NCBI GenBank assembly: GCA_016699895.1
Contig: CP064991.1
Location: forward strand, 248,001 to 312,000
Source of the DNA: Candidatus Saccharibacteria bacterium
Lineage (GTDB): Bacteria; Patescibacteriota; Saccharimonadia; Saccharimonadales; Saccharimonadaceae
DNA length: 64,000 nt
Direction of reading: 5' to 3'
Both the position numbers and the translations under genes were made by a program. Shown here one piece after another: positions 53,483 to 62,985 of the stretch. The notes under the pieces are model-generated. The model was not told the DNA's origin and did no database searches. It was given only the letters and a program-made list of their open reading frames with translations. The first letter of the stretch is position 1. Each line of letters opens with the position of its first letter.

Positions 53483-54724
53483 ATGGAGGATAACATTCAA
53501 CACCGTCAAAATAACGCACCACAGACTGGTGACAGTCAAGTGTCAGTAGCCGTACATAGAAAGCCAAAAACTGCTCGTCTAGGGGTAGCAAAAGTCATCC
53601 TATTAGTATGTTTAGCTTTTATGTCTGGGCTATCGGGCGCCGCGACCTTTTCCTTGATTGAACGATCAGGTAATAATGCTACGTCTAACTCCACCATTAA
53701 CACAACGACTATTACTAACGAGGGAGAAGCTATCGCCAAGGTTGTAGAAAAGGTCAGCCCTAGTGTGGTTTCGATTATAGCGAATGGCACCACGACTAAT
53801 TCGAGTTCTAGTGATAGTAGCTCTAGCTGGTGGTTTGGCGGTGATAACACACGCACCTATCAAACATCCAGTGCCGGCACCGGTGTTATTATTAGCAGCG
53901 ATGGCTATATTATCACGAATAAACACGTCATCGGCGAAAACACTAGTTCGGTGGCGGTCATCACCAAAGACGGTACTGAATACGATAATGTAAAGGTGGT
54001 CGGCCGTGATCCGCTTAACGACATTGCTTTTCTGAAGATCAATAATGTTAGCGGCTTGCCCGCGGCTGAGTTTGGCGACAGCTCGTCGGTCGCAGTGGGA
54101 TCACGAGTTATTGCGATCGGTAACGTGCTCGGTGAATACCAAAACACCGTGACCAGTGGCATCATTAGCGGCACCGGGCGAACGATTACAGCCGAGGTTG
54201 ATTCTAACACAACCGAGACTTTGACGAATCTTTTGCAGACTGATGCAGCCATCAACTCTGGCAATTCCGGCGGACCGTTGGTGACGCTCGATGGCAAAGT
54301 CATTGGTATCAATACCGCAATCATTGAGGACGCCCAAGGCATCGGCTTTTCGATACCGACAAACGAAGCCAAAGGCGTGATGACCAGTGTGCTAAAAAAC
54401 GGCAAAGTTGAGCGAGCTTATATCGGCGTGCGCTATCTAACGTTAACGAGCGCTGTTGCCAAGGAGAATCATCTATCGGTGAGCGACGGTGCCTATCTAA
54501 AGGGCGATAGTAGTGGCCCAGCCGTGATTTCGGGCAGTCCAGCGGACAAAGCCGGCCTAAAGGATGGCGATGTCATTACCGCTGTGAATGGTACGAAACT
54601 ATCCAGTTCGGTGCAATTATCCTCCCTGACGAGTATGATGATGCCTGGCGACAAAGCTGTTTTGACTGTGTTGCGTGGTTCTGAGACGCTGACTATCACT
54701 GTCATATTGGGCGTCTATGAATAA
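53483..54724 (+). CDS. HtrA/DegP-family serine protease with PDZ domain
   Basis: A membrane-anchored S1C protease of about 413 residues for envelope protein quality control. The anchor is VILLVCLAFMSGLSGAATFSLI. Catalytic triad: His in IITNKHVIGE, Asp in DPLNDIAFLKI, Ser in AINSGNSGGPLVTL. One C-terminal PDZ domain (GVRYLTLTSAVAKENHLS...AGLKDGDVITAVNGTKLSS). A Ser-rich stretch lies near residue 115. The start at 53483 is preferred because an earlier ATG overlaps the TAGAAT box (53467-53472). It overlaps the UDG gene by 8 nt. Confidence 0.93.
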   Translation: MEDNIQHRQNNAPQTGDSQVSVAVHRKPKTARLGVAKVILLVCLAFMSGLSGAATFSLIERSGNNATSNSTINTTTITNEGEAIAKVVEKVSPSVVSIIANGTTTNSSSSDSSSSWWFGGDNTRTYQTSSAGTGVIISSDGYIITNKHVIGENTSSVAVITKDGTEYDNVKVVGRDPLNDIAFLKINNVSGLPAAEFGDSSSVAVGSRVIAIGNVLGEYQNTVTSGIISGTGRTITAEVDSNTTETLTNLLQTDAAINSGNSGGPLVTLDGKVIGINTAIIEDAQGIGFSIPTNEAKGVMTSVLKNGKVERAYIGVRYLTLTSAVAKENHLSVSDGAYLKGDSSGPAVISGSPADKAGLKDGDVITAVNGTKLSSSVQLSSLTSMMMPGDKAVLTVLRGSETLTITVILGVYE

Positions 54725-55343
54725 AGCCGAACGGCTCGATCAGGTTAGACAGGACATCCTCGCGGGAGATATTTGCCCAGAACTAGCGGCGCAGGCGCAT
54801 AATTTGGTAATGGGCGACGGTAATCTTGATGCTGACATAGTTTTTATCGGCGAAGCACCAGGCAAAAATGAGGACGAGCAAGGACTACCGTTCGTTGGCG
54901 CCGCGGGCAAATTCCTCAATGAAATGTTAACCAGCGCCAATATGAACCGGCAAGATGTTTATATTACAAATATTGTAAAATATCGTCCGCCGGGTAATCG
55001 CGATCCGTTCCCAGAGGAAAAAGCTGCTTTTTGGCCATTTTTGTGGCGTCAGCTAGAGATTATTCAACCAAAAATTGTAGCGACGCTGGGGCGGCATTCT
55101 ATGGAATATTTTTTACCGGGGGCAAAAATATCGTCAGTCCACGGTCAGCCAAAACGCGTCTCGATGAAATCGGGTGATCAAGAGCTATCTATCGTTGTAC
55201 TACCCCTGTTTCATCCAGCGGCTGCCCTCTATAATGGCGGCATGCGTGAAACACTGGTGAATGATTTTATAGAGTTACCCGGTATTCTGAAACGTCTCCG
55301 AGATCACGACTACGTCATATCTATTATGACCCAGTCATCATAG
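54717..55343 (+). CDS. Family 4 uracil-DNA glycosylase lacking the iron-sulphur cysteines
   Basis: A 208-residue uracil-DNA glycosylase. Motif A is FIGEAPGKNEDEQGLPFVGAAGKFLNEML (GEAPG). Motif B lies in VLPLFHPAAALYNGGMRETL, with the H-P of family 4. In family 4 enzymes four cysteines hold a 4Fe-4S cluster, one of them in the KCRPPGNR stretch; here it reads KYRPPGNR, the next expected Cys is Phe (KAAFWPFLWRQL), and the protein has only one cysteine. It must therefore fold without the cluster if it is active. The gene overlaps htrA, so the two are co-expressed. Confidence 0.88.
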   Translation: MNKAERLDQVRQDILAGDICPELAAQAHNLVMGDGNLDADIVFIGEAPGKNEDEQGLPFVGAAGKFLNEMLTSANMNRQDVYITNIVKYRPPGNRDPFPEEKAAFWPFLWRQLEIIQPKIVATLGRHSMEYFLPGAKISSVHGQPKRVSMKSGDQELSIVVLPLFHPAAALYNGGMRETLVNDFIELPGILKRLRDHDYVISIMTQSS

Positions 55344-55482
55344 CCAAGATCAGCAGGGTACTTGCATTTTTCGTACACATCTGCTATACTGTTACGTACC
55401 AAAGCGATAATCGCTCTCTCTACTAGGAACTTATCAAACTATTCGAGATCAAAGGCGAAACGAAAGAAAAGGAGAATAATAT

Positions 55483-57732
55483 ATGGGCCAACGAAGACTG
55501 GCTGAAACACAAGGGGACGACTTGTCAAAACGTCCAAATGTTAGACGAAAAACTGGTAATACAGTATTAGATGCTACCAAAACTCGCAAAGGTGAGGTTA
55601 TGCGTGCTCAGCGCCGCATTAGCGAGAATGTTAAATTACAAGCCTCGCAGTATGCTATCGATGTACCGGTCAACAAATCAATTTACAATGGTTTTGATGG
55701 CGAACAATATAGCGCCAGTTTCTTTAAAAACGGTAACAAAAAATCTAATCAACCAGCTCTTCGAGTTATTCCAGTTGGCGGTACCGAGATCGGTCGTAAT
55801 ACCACGGCACTCGAATATGATGATGAGATCGTGGTCGTCGACATGGGCTTTTTATTCCCAGGCGATGATTATCCGGGCATCAACTATATTGTGCCAGATA
55901 TTACCTATCTCGAGGAGCGTAAAGACAATATCAAGGCTGCATTATTTACGCATGGCCACCTTGATCATATTGGCGCGTTTCATCACCTGATCCCGAAAAT
56001 TCCAGCACCGGTGTATGCGACAAAATTCACTCTCGAAATGTTGAAAAAGAACATGGAGGAATCGGATAGCGGCTACGAGCCAGAATATCACGAGATGAGT
56101 CCTGAAAATCATGACATTGCCAAGGTTGGCAAATATTTTTCCGTCGAGTTTGTACGCGTGAACCACTCGATCCCAGACAGCGCTGCTATCGTCGTGCGCA
56201 CACCGGTTGGCGTCGTAGTCTTTTCGGGCGACTGGCGTTTCCAGGAAGATCCACTCGATGGTCGCAAATTCGACCTAGAGCGCTTTACCGAGATCGCCAC
56301 CAAGGAAAATATCCTGTTGCTCGTTAACGAATCAACTAGTTGCGAAGTGCCTGGTCATAACGATAGTACCGAAGCTGAGATCAAGATGAGTTTCAGTCAA
56401 GTCATGGATAAATTTACCAATTCGAGGATCATTGTATCATCGTTCTCGTCGCAGATTCACCGTATCCAAACAGTGATTGGCGAGGCCGCGGCTCACGGTC
56501 GCAAAGTGGCAGTAGCTGGTTATTCGATGATCAATAACGTTGAAATAGCACTCCGAACTGGTGATCTCAAGATTCCTCCAAATACCATGATCAAGCTAGA
56601 AGACGCTGTCAAGTTGCCGGATGATAAGGTTTGTATCGTTTGTACTGGTAACCAGGGCGAACTGAATGCCGTCTTGAATCGTATGGCTAGTGGTGCCCAT
56701 CGCTTTATCAAGATCAAAAACAGCGATATCATTGTCTTGAGTTCGAGCCGAATTCCTGGTAATGAAGCTCACATCGCAACTATGGAGGATAACCTGATTC
56801 GCGAAGGCTGCGACGTTATCTCGAGGAACAACGCGGCCAATTACGGCGTCGGTGCGGTTCATTTGGGCGGTCACGGCTACCATGATGATTTTGTGACTTA
56901 TATCACGGCGCTCAATCCAAAATTCTATTTCCCGAACCACGGCGATTTTACGTTTCTCGTTCATAACGCCGAGATTGCCGAACAGGAATGCGGTATTCCG
57001 CGCGACAATATTTTTGTCTGCGATGCTGGTGATGTAGTTGAATTTTACCATGACGGTACGGCCAAACGCGTTAACCGCGTGCATGTTGGCAGCGTGATGT
57101 ATGATGATGCCGGCGCTATTGTGTCCGAAGTCGTTTTGAAAGATCGCATACACATGTCAACTGAGGGTATTTTTGTAGTGGTTCTGACTGTCCAGCGTGG
57201 TAGTGGGCGTTTGCTATCGAGCCCTGATATCATCTCGCGCGGTTTTATCTATTTACGCGACAGTGAACACTTGATCGATTCCATTCGCCAGTACGTTAAA
57301 CAGAAAGCCGCTAGAGCCTATGCTTCTCGTCGCGTCGATATGGAAACCTTTAAACATGATTTGCGCGATGAAATCACGCAGATTCTGTATGATCAAACTA
57401 GGCGCACACCAATCGTGATCCCAGTCGTTAATGAAATCGGTAGCGGCGGTTCAAACCATACTGATAATAGAAATCAGAACAATCCTGCTAACGGCGAACG
57501 CCGAGACTCAGATTTTGAAAAGCAAGAAATGGCACGCATCCGTGGCGGCAACACCGCTCACTTTACGGCTCGTAAAGCGAACCCGCAGGCAAGATCATTC
57601 AATGGCCGACCAAAGGCAAAGAATGCTCCAACTAATCAGCCAGCTTCTCAGTCGGCTGCCAAGACTCCCGAGGCCATCTCATTCAAAAAGACTCCAACTG
57701 GCCCGAATCCGATGCGAATGTGGCGCGAGTAA
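55483..57732 (+). CDS. rnj: Ribonuclease J
   Basis: A 749-residue metallo-beta-lactamase/beta-CASP RNase acting as endo- and 5'-3' exonuclease. Residues 1-90 are a basic N-terminal extension. The core starts at LRVIPVGGTEIGRNTTALEYDDEIVVVDMGF. Zinc motif FTHGHLDHIGAFHHLIPKI, then VNHSIPDSAAIVVRTPVGVVVFSGDWRF, and beta-CASP motifs NESTSCEVPGHNDSTE and HLGGHGYHDD are clear. A C-terminal domain follows, then a tail rich in Asn, Arg, Gln and Pro. AAAGGAG precedes the ATG and the leader is about 100 nt long. Confidence 0.95.
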   Translation: MGQRRLAETQGDDLSKRPNVRRKTGNTVLDATKTRKGEVMRAQRRISENVKLQASQYAIDVPVNKSIYNGFDGEQYSASFFKNGNKKSNQPALRVIPVGGTEIGRNTTALEYDDEIVVVDMGFLFPGDDYPGINYIVPDITYLEERKDNIKAALFTHGHLDHIGAFHHLIPKIPAPVYATKFTLEMLKKNMEESDSGYEPEYHEMSPENHDIAKVGKYFSVEFVRVNHSIPDSAAIVVRTPVGVVVFSGDWRFQEDPLDGRKFDLERFTEIATKENILLLVNESTSCEVPGHNDSTEAEIKMSFSQVMDKFTNSRIIVSSFSSQIHRIQTVIGEAAAHGRKVAVAGYSMINNVEIALRTGDLKIPPNTMIKLEDAVKLPDDKVCIVCTGNQGELNAVLNRMASGAHRFIKIKNSDIIVLSSSRIPGNEAHIATMEDNLIREGCDVISRNNAANYGVGAVHLGGHGYHDDFVTYITALNPKFYFPNHGDFTFLVHNAEIAEQECGIPRDNIFVCDAGDVVEFYHDGTAKRVNRVHVGSVMYDDAGAIVSEVVLKDRIHMSTEGIFVVVLTVQRGSGRLLSSPDIISRGFIYLRDSEHLIDSIRQYVKQKAARAYASRRVDMETFKHDLRDEITQILYDQTRRTPIVIPVVNEIGSGGSNHTDNRNQNNPANGERRDSDFEKQEMARIRGGNTAHFTARKANPQARSFNGRPKAKNAPTNQPASQSAAKTPEAISFKKTPTGPNPMRMWRE

Positions 57733-57733
57733 T

Positions 57734-59563
57734 CTATTGTCTAGCGCCACGATGAGCGCGCAAGGCGTTAAAGATAACAACGACGTCAACCAATTCCTGC
57801 AAACCCGCTCCCGCTAGAGCGGGTATTTTGCCAAAGGCCGCAATCACCATTAGTACTAAACATAATACGATACCGACCCAGACAGATTCCAGAGCTATGT
57901 TGATAGAGCGTTTAGAGATACTGCGGAGCAGGGCTACGCGGTCTATGCGGTCTAGCAATATGACTGCATCGGCTGATTCACTGGCGGCAGTGCTGCCACG
58001 CATGCCCATGGCGATACCAACATCAGCCGCCGCGAGGACCGGCGCATCATTGATGCCGTCGCCCACCATGGCCACGATATTCTTGTCAGATGACAGACGT
58101 TTCATGATGTTGACTTTGTCAATTGGGAGTAGCTCAGCATAGACCTGGTCTACACCAGCTTCGGCGGCAACTTTTTTGGCTATATCTGTTCTGTCGCCGG
58201 TCAGCATAGCGATAGTTTTGACACCTAGCTGACGTAACTCTTTAATGGTTGTTTTGCTATCGTGTCTGACTATGTCGGCAAAATAAATGATCCCAGCAAA
58301 ATCACCGTCTATAGCTACTAACACGGCAGTTTGTGATTTGTCGATCGGAATTCGTTTTAGGCCGGAGATCTTGTTCTTTTTCAAAAAAGTGGCTTTTCCG
58401 ACTATGATTTTGTGACCTGATACCGTCGCGAAAATACCGTCACCAGCTATCTCGCGGACGTTTTTAGCCGGGGTTAGTTTCAGTTCATGCCTCTTGGCAT
58501 AAGCTAGAATCGATTCGGCCAAAACATGAGAACTACCTGACTCAGCGCTGGCAGCTAGCCTAACTAGCTCACTAGCGGGCAACTGTCCGACTGGGGAAAT
58601 CTTGCTGACCTTGACCTCGCCATGTGTCAAGGTACCAGTTTTATCGAAAGCAAACGTCGTCGCCGAAGCTACCTTTTCGATGACAGCGCCACCTTTGACG
58701 ATGATACCATGTTTGCTGGCACGGCTCATGCCAGAGATGATAGCAATCGGCGCCGCCAGGATCAGCGGGCAAGGGCTGGCTACCACGAGGACTTCGGCAA
58801 ATCGCACCGGATCGCCAGACATGTACCAGGCTGTTCCGGCGATCAGGTAGGAAATCAAGGTAAAAGGCACGGCGTAGCGGTCGGCTAGTCGCACAAATGG
58901 TGCTGGGTTTGATTCAGCCTCACGAACTAGCTTGATTATCTGTTCATACTGGGAATTTTTGGCCGTAGCAGTAGCTTTTATGTGAATAGCCGCGTGCCCG
59001 TTGATAGCACCAGACAACACGCTGTCACCAGCTTTTCGCTCGACCGGCAGCGATTCACCAGTTAGGCTGCTCTCGTCAAGCGTCGCGCTACTAGATAGCA
59101 AGGTGCCGTCAACTGGAATAATTTCAAATGGCTTGACCATGACAGTGTCGCCTGGCTGAACCTGCGAAACCGGAACGTCGGTTATTGCCTTGTCGCGTAG
59201 CAAATGAGCGATCTGAGGCGCTCTATCGAGCAAGGCTGATAGCTCACGTTTGGCGCGGTGGTCGGCGAAATCTTCTAATGTCTCACCGCCAGTCAACATC
59301 AGGACTATTACTAATGCTGCCCAAAATTGTCCAACCGCAATAGTTGCAATAATGGCAGTAATCGCCAAAATATCAACGCCATAGCTACCAGAGCGTAGCA
59401 TCTTTATCATATCAATCAGTAAGATTATGGCAATAAAAATCGCATAGATGCTGACTAGCCACTGAGCGGGTATAGGTTGATGTAATCTAAAAGATAGTAC
59501 TAGGGCAACGATGCCGACAATGATAGTTAGTGACAGTTTCCAGTAGTGAATGATAGACTTCAT
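57734..59563 (-). CDS. P1B-type heavy-metal ATPase, SPC (P1B-4-like) type
   Basis: A 609-residue metal-exporting ATPase. DKTGTLTHGEVKV is the phosphorylation site, TGESLPVERKAGD the actuator, and AMVGDGINDAPVLAAADVGIAMG the hinge. The membrane metal site reads SPCPLILAAP rather than CPC, and there is no N-terminal metal-binding domain. Both point to P1B-4 pumps (cobalt, iron or zinc efflux). TATAAT at 59571-59576 lies 7 nt before the ATG, so a leaderless message is likely. The metal itself cannot be read off. Confidence 0.92.
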   Translation of the reverse strand: MKSIIHYWKLSLTIIVGIVALVLSFRLHQPIPAQWLVSIYAIFIAIILLIDMIKMLRSGSYGVDILAITAIIATIAVGQFWAALVIVLMLTGGETLEDFADHRAKRELSALLDRAPQIAHLLRDKAITDVPVSQVQPGDTVMVKPFEIIPVDGTLLSSSATLDESSLTGESLPVERKAGDSVLSGAINGHAAIHIKATATAKNSQYEQIIKLVREAESNPAPFVRLADRYAVPFTLISYLIAGTAWYMSGDPVRFAEVLVVASPCPLILAAPIAIISGMSRASKHGIIVKGGAVIEKVASATTFAFDKTGTLTHGEVKVSKISPVGQLPASELVRLAASAESGSSHVLAESILAYAKRHELKLTPAKNVREIAGDGIFATVSGHKIIVGKATFLKKNKISGLKRIPIDKSQTAVLVAIDGDFAGIIYFADIVRHDSKTTIKELRQLGVKTIAMLTGDRTDIAKKVAAEAGVDQVYAELLPIDKVNIMKRLSSDKNIVAMVGDGINDAPVLAAADVGIAMGMRGSTAASESADAVILLDRIDRVALLRSISKRSINIALESVWVGIVLCLVLMVIAAFGKIPALAGAGLQELVDVVVIFNALRAHRGARQ

Positions 59564-59606
59564 AACTACTATTATACTATAGCTGGCCTGGTATATAATG
59601 AGTCAC

Positions 59607-60230
59607 ATGATAGAAACGCTGTTAAAGAAATATCCGTTGATTTCTGATCAGGTAGACAAGGCTGAACTACGTGTCATTTTGCGCGAGCTCGAATCCGTTT
59701 TGGAAAATGCGATCGATGGCGATGTTGTCGAACTTGGTTGCTACAAAGGGACAACTAGCTTGTTTTTGGCTCGAATCCTAGAGACTAGAAATGAAAGCAG
59801 AAAACTATATTTGTACGACAGTTTTGCTGGCCTGCCGCTGAAAACCGCCCAGGACAACTCGACCGTTGGCGATCAATTTGTGGCCGGCGAACTACATACG
59901 ACCAAGGCCGATTTAGTTAGAACGTTTACGAAAAATCACCTGCCTCAACCGACGATCAAGAAAGCCTGGTTTAGTGATCTCGAGAAAACTGATATGCCGA
60001 GCAGCCTCTGTTTTGCCTTTTTTGATGGCGATTTTTATGAGAGCATTAGAGACAGTTTTCGGGCTTGTCAGAATGTATTTTCGTCTGGGGCGACAATCGT
60101 CATTGATGATTACGATAGCGAAGCATTGCCAGGCGCGGCTCGTGCGACCGATGAATGGATCAAGCAACATCAGACAATGGTCAAGAGTTTTCGAACCGAG
60201 CAATCGCTAGGAATCATCAAACTAGTCTGA
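59607..60230 (+). CDS. TylF/MycF-like class I SAM-dependent methyltransferase
   Basis: A protein of about 207 residues. VVELGCYKGTTSLFLARIL is the SAM-binding motif I, LYLYDSFAGLPLKTAQDNS follows, and CFAFFDGDFYESIRDSF...IVIDDYDSEALPGAARATDEW holds the metal-binding DD pair of the macrocin O-methyltransferase family. It probably methylates a sugar hydroxyl. The ATG at 59598 lies inside the TATAAT box (59594-59599); the next in-frame ATG at 59607 is 7 nt after the box and is my start. Confidence 0.88.
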   Translation: MIETLLKKYPLISDQVDKAELRVILRELESVLENAIDGDVVELGCYKGTTSLFLARILETRNESRKLYLYDSFAGLPLKTAQDNSTVGDQFVAGELHTTKADLVRTFTKNHLPQPTIKKAWFSDLEKTDMPSSLCFAFFDGDFYESIRDSFRACQNVFSSGATIVIDDYDSEALPGAARATDEWIKQHQTMVKSFRTEQSLGIIKLV

Positions 60231-60274
60231 TAGGTGATTGATTATAGTTACCACAAGCGCTATAATCTAGAGGT

Positions 60275-61216
60275 ATGATAGAGATTTTTTCCAAGGCGAC
60301 GAATGGCAGTCTGACACGCAAGGCGGTCTCGGTAGGCGATTTACGCCCAGCGGCAAATACCTGGATATCGCTAGAGGATCCGAGCCGTGAAGAACTCGAC
60401 GTGACTACCGAGCGATTCAGGCTCAAGGTCGGCAATCTGAGTGACGCACTCGACATTCATGAGTCACCGCGTCTAGATCACGATAATGCGCACGACTATT
60501 TGTACGTACGCTGGCCGAGGATGAATAAATCGGGGTCAACCTCGACTAGCCCGCTCCTATTTGTTTATAGCGCGGCGGATCTGCTGACGGTTTCACCGGT
60601 TCAATTAGACAACGCAGATTTTTTGGGGAGTGATGTCAACTTTTCGATGCGTTCGTCAAAAGCCATGCTACTCCAGATTCTAACACAAATATTTAATGAG
60701 TATGAACTATATATCAAAGGCCAAACTCAGTCGGTAAAGAAACTTATCGACAAAATGCAACGTGGCAAACTAGAGAGTGAAGATTTTATCCGATTCGTTC
60801 TAGTTGAGGAACAGATTAATAGTTTCACGAGTGCTCTCGACCCGGTGGTGCCGCTCATGAGACGGCTCGCCACCTCTAAGCATCTAGTCCTAACTAATAA
60901 TGATCGCGACATGATCGAGGATATTATACTGTCGGTTGAGCAATCGATTCACACCTGCAACACGAATGTAGCTCGGATCGTGAGTGTTCGTGAAGCCTAT
61001 GCCGCATTATCGAATAATTCGCTAAACCGTACCATGAAAGCCCTTACGGCGGCAACGTTCTTTATTGCATTGCCGAACGTTGTATTCGGCATGTATGGTA
61101 TGAATATAGAGTTGCCGATGCAACACCACCCATGGGCGTTCATAGCAATTATAGCTGGGACAGTAACTGCGATAGTTGCTGTTATCCTCGTCGCCAAGCG
61201 TCGTCACTGGTTCTAG
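60275..61216 (+). CDS. corA: CorA-family magnesium transporter
   Basis: A 313-residue pentameric Mg2+ channel. A long cytoplasmic domain with charged helices precedes two C-terminal membrane helices (LTAATFFIALPNVVFGMYGMNIEL and AFIAIIAGTVTAIVAVILVA). The selectivity motif YGMN is present. A positive C-terminus (KRRHWF) follows. TATAAT at 60261-60266 lies 8 nt before the ATG. Confidence 0.94.
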   Translation: MIEIFSKATNGSLTRKAVSVGDLRPAANTWISLEDPSREELDVTTERFRLKVGNLSDALDIHESPRLDHDNAHDYLYVRWPRMNKSGSTSTSPLLFVYSAADLLTVSPVQLDNADFLGSDVNFSMRSSKAMLLQILTQIFNEYELYIKGQTQSVKKLIDKMQRGKLESEDFIRFVLVEEQINSFTSALDPVVPLMRRLATSKHLVLTNNDRDMIEDIILSVEQSIHTCNTNVARIVSVREAYAALSNNSLNRTMKALTAATFFIALPNVVFGMYGMNIELPMQHHPWAFIAIIAGTVTAIVAVILVAKRRHWF

Positions 61217-61217
61217 A

Positions 61218-61970
61218 TTATTTGCTCTTTAGCGCGGCGTCGATAGCACTGCGCATGGCTGAGGCGTTGGCTCCCTCAATCTTTTCGCCATTGATAAACC
61301 AGGTTGGTGTAGCGGTCACACCAGCTTTTGTACCAAGTTTCTTGTCGCGTTGAATTTTTGCCTGGATACCATTATCGGAATAGTTAGTCAGGGCTTCTTT
61401 GAATTTGTCAGCGTCTAGACCTAGCTGTTTAGCATAGTCTATCACTGTGTTTTGGCAGGTAGTCTTGTCGTTGCCTTCTACACAGGTCTCATCACTAAAT
61501 ATCAGGTCGTGCATTTTCCAATAGATATCTTGACCGCCTAGTAGATAGGCCGCTTCGGCCGCACTCTCGGACAGAGTTGAGGTGTTTTGGCCAATATTAA
61601 AATTACGATAAACGAATAGAACGTTATCTTTGTAATCGTTGTGGATGCCACTGGCTGACGAAGCAAAGCTGTTACAGGCGCTACAGGCGAAGTCTTCGTA
61701 TTCAACGACAGTAACTTTAGAGTCAATGTCGCCTAGGTAATGATCTGGGATAATAGTATTTTTATCGACGCTAAAATCGCTAGCGACTTTTCCGCCGTTA
61801 GCCGCTTTGTTTTTGGCAGTTACGACGTCGTCTACAGTGATAATTTTATTACCATTCAAATTATCAACATACGATGTACCGCCATCACTGTTGGTGTTTT
61901 TCCACCAAACGAGTCCCCCTAATGCAGCAATAACCAAAACAGCAAACACGATCCACAATCGTTTATTCAT
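61218..61970 (-). CDS. DsbA-like membrane-anchored thiol oxidoreductase
   Basis: A 250-residue protein with an N-terminal anchor (LWIVFAVLVIAALGGLVWW) and an outside thioredoxin-like domain of the Thioredoxin_4/DsbA type: VVEYEDFACSACNSFA with active-site CSAC, then AGVTATPTWFINGEKIEG with the cis-proline loop. Two further cysteines (ETCVEGNDKTTCQN) may form a structural disulfide. It probably oxidises exported proteins such as the neighbouring pilin, which has Cys residues in its outside domain. AAAGGAGGG precedes the ATG. Confidence 0.92.
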   Translation of the reverse strand: MNKRLWIVFAVLVIAALGGLVWWKNTNSDGGTSYVDNLNGNKIITVDDVVTAKNKAANGGKVASDFSVDKNTIIPDHYLGDIDSKVTVVEYEDFACSACNSFASSASGIHNDYKDNVLFVYRNFNIGQNTSTLSESAAEAAYLLGGQDIYWKMHDLIFSDETCVEGNDKTTCQNTVIDYAKQLGLDADKFKEALTNYSDNGIQAKIQRDKKLGTKAGVTATPTWFINGEKIEGANASAMRSAIDAALKSK

Positions 61971-62008
61971 ATCCCTCCTTTATACGTAAACAGTATATCA
62001 TAACGAGA

Positions 62009-62440
62009 CTACCGAGTAGTCGTTTTGCAGTAGGCACCACCATTCTCTAGCAAGATATGTATCGCAGCTGTGCGAGCAGAGTAATCTAGGGTTCCTGTGT
62101 AACTACAGTTACACCCAGGAGCAATCTGGACGTACGTCCCGACGACGTCTTTGGTGCAGCCTGCGGCGGCAGCACGGAACTGGGCTCCACTCGCTATCGC
62201 AAAATCAGTAAAGAATCCGGTCGACACTATACCAGAGACCGGCCAGCCTGAGTTATCGACGATGTAACGCTGGATGCCGCCGACGACTTTGTTGACATCC
62301 TGTTTTCTAGCGTTGTCTCGTTGGTTTCTCTGCATTGCGGGCACGGCTAGGAAAACTACCAAAAACAGCATGCCAGCTATAGCGAGAACCAATACAACCT
62401 CGATGATAGTAAAGCCGCTATGTTGATTAGACTTTATCAT
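62009..62440 (-). CDS. Type IV pilin-like protein
   Basis: A 143-residue pilin. The prepilin leader ends SNQHSGFTIIEVVLVLAIAGMLFLVVFLAVP: cleavage after Gly, Phe at +1 and Glu at +5. The globular part follows, with cysteines in AAAGCTKDV, QIAPGCNCSYTG and GGAYCK. GAAGGG lies before the ATG. It stands alone; the assembly genes (pilB, pilC, pilD) are not in the window. Type IV pili are typical of CPR epibionts, where they serve attachment, motility or uptake; this is inferred here. Confidence 0.9.
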   Translation of the reverse strand: MIKSNQHSGFTIIEVVLVLAIAGMLFLVVFLAVPAMQRNQRDNARKQDVNKVVGGIQRYIVDNSGWPVSGIVSTGFFTDFAIASGAQFRAAAAGCTKDVVGTYVQIAPGCNCSYTGTLDYSARTAAIHILLENGGAYCKTTTR

Positions 62441-62598
62441 GTATTACCCAACCCTTCTAAATATATGACAAACCGTAGTTATGCTTACAATTATAGCAAT
62501 TAGTGTAGAGCCCCGTCAAGCAAAAATTCAGGATTGCACATATCGTTGGCGCCATGCGGCGTTTTGTCGTTCTCTGGTTCAATGGTATAATGAAGTAC

Positions 62599-62985
62599 AT
62601 GATTTTGGTGGGTTTTTTCTCTTGGTGGTACGGGGCTGGATGGCATGCTCAGATCAAACGAATCAAAGTTTCGATGCAACGAACGAGCGATTTTTTTTCT
62701 ATTTCGCTACTAGCTAAGACGCTGTTTGCACCGTATAGGCAGATTTCTGCTGATGCCACTGGTAATGATATAGCCTCAAAGTTTCGTGCTTGGGGCGACC
62801 GATTGTTTTCGCGTATTATTGGCGCAGTCATGCGAACGTTTATGATCATTTTCGGGTTAGTGACCTTGTTTCTCATGTTGATGTTGAGTCTGATTCGCTT
62901 GATATTGTGGCCAGCCGTGCCGCTACTGCCGATTGTTGGAGTAATTCTGATAACAAGTATTGGAGCACCATGGAAACTCGTCTAG
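62599..62985 (+). CDS. Small membrane protein preceding the ClpC-like ATPase
   Basis: About 128 residues: MILVGFFSWWYGAGWHAQIKRIKV at the start, then two helices (MRTFMIIFGLVTLFLMLMLSLIRLILW; VPLLPIVGVILITSIGAPW). I do not recognise a family. An ATG at 62590 overlaps TATAAT (62586-62591); the next, 62599, is 7 nt after the box, the leaderless spacing used elsewhere here. The end overlaps the ClpC-like gene by 16 nt, so both are translated together and may work as one complex at the membrane. Confidence 0.75.
   Translation: MILVGFFSWWYGAGWHAQIKRIKVSMQRTSDFFSISLLAKTLFAPYRQISADATGNDIASKFRAWGDRLFSRIIGAVMRTFMIIFGLVTLFLMLMLSLIRLILWPAVPLLPIVGVILITSIGAPWKLV

Noticed and set aside
57734..59563. Copper-type (CPC) P1B ATPase
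   Set aside because: The membrane motif reads SPC, not CPC, and there is no N-terminal metal-binding domain, so P1B-4 fits better.
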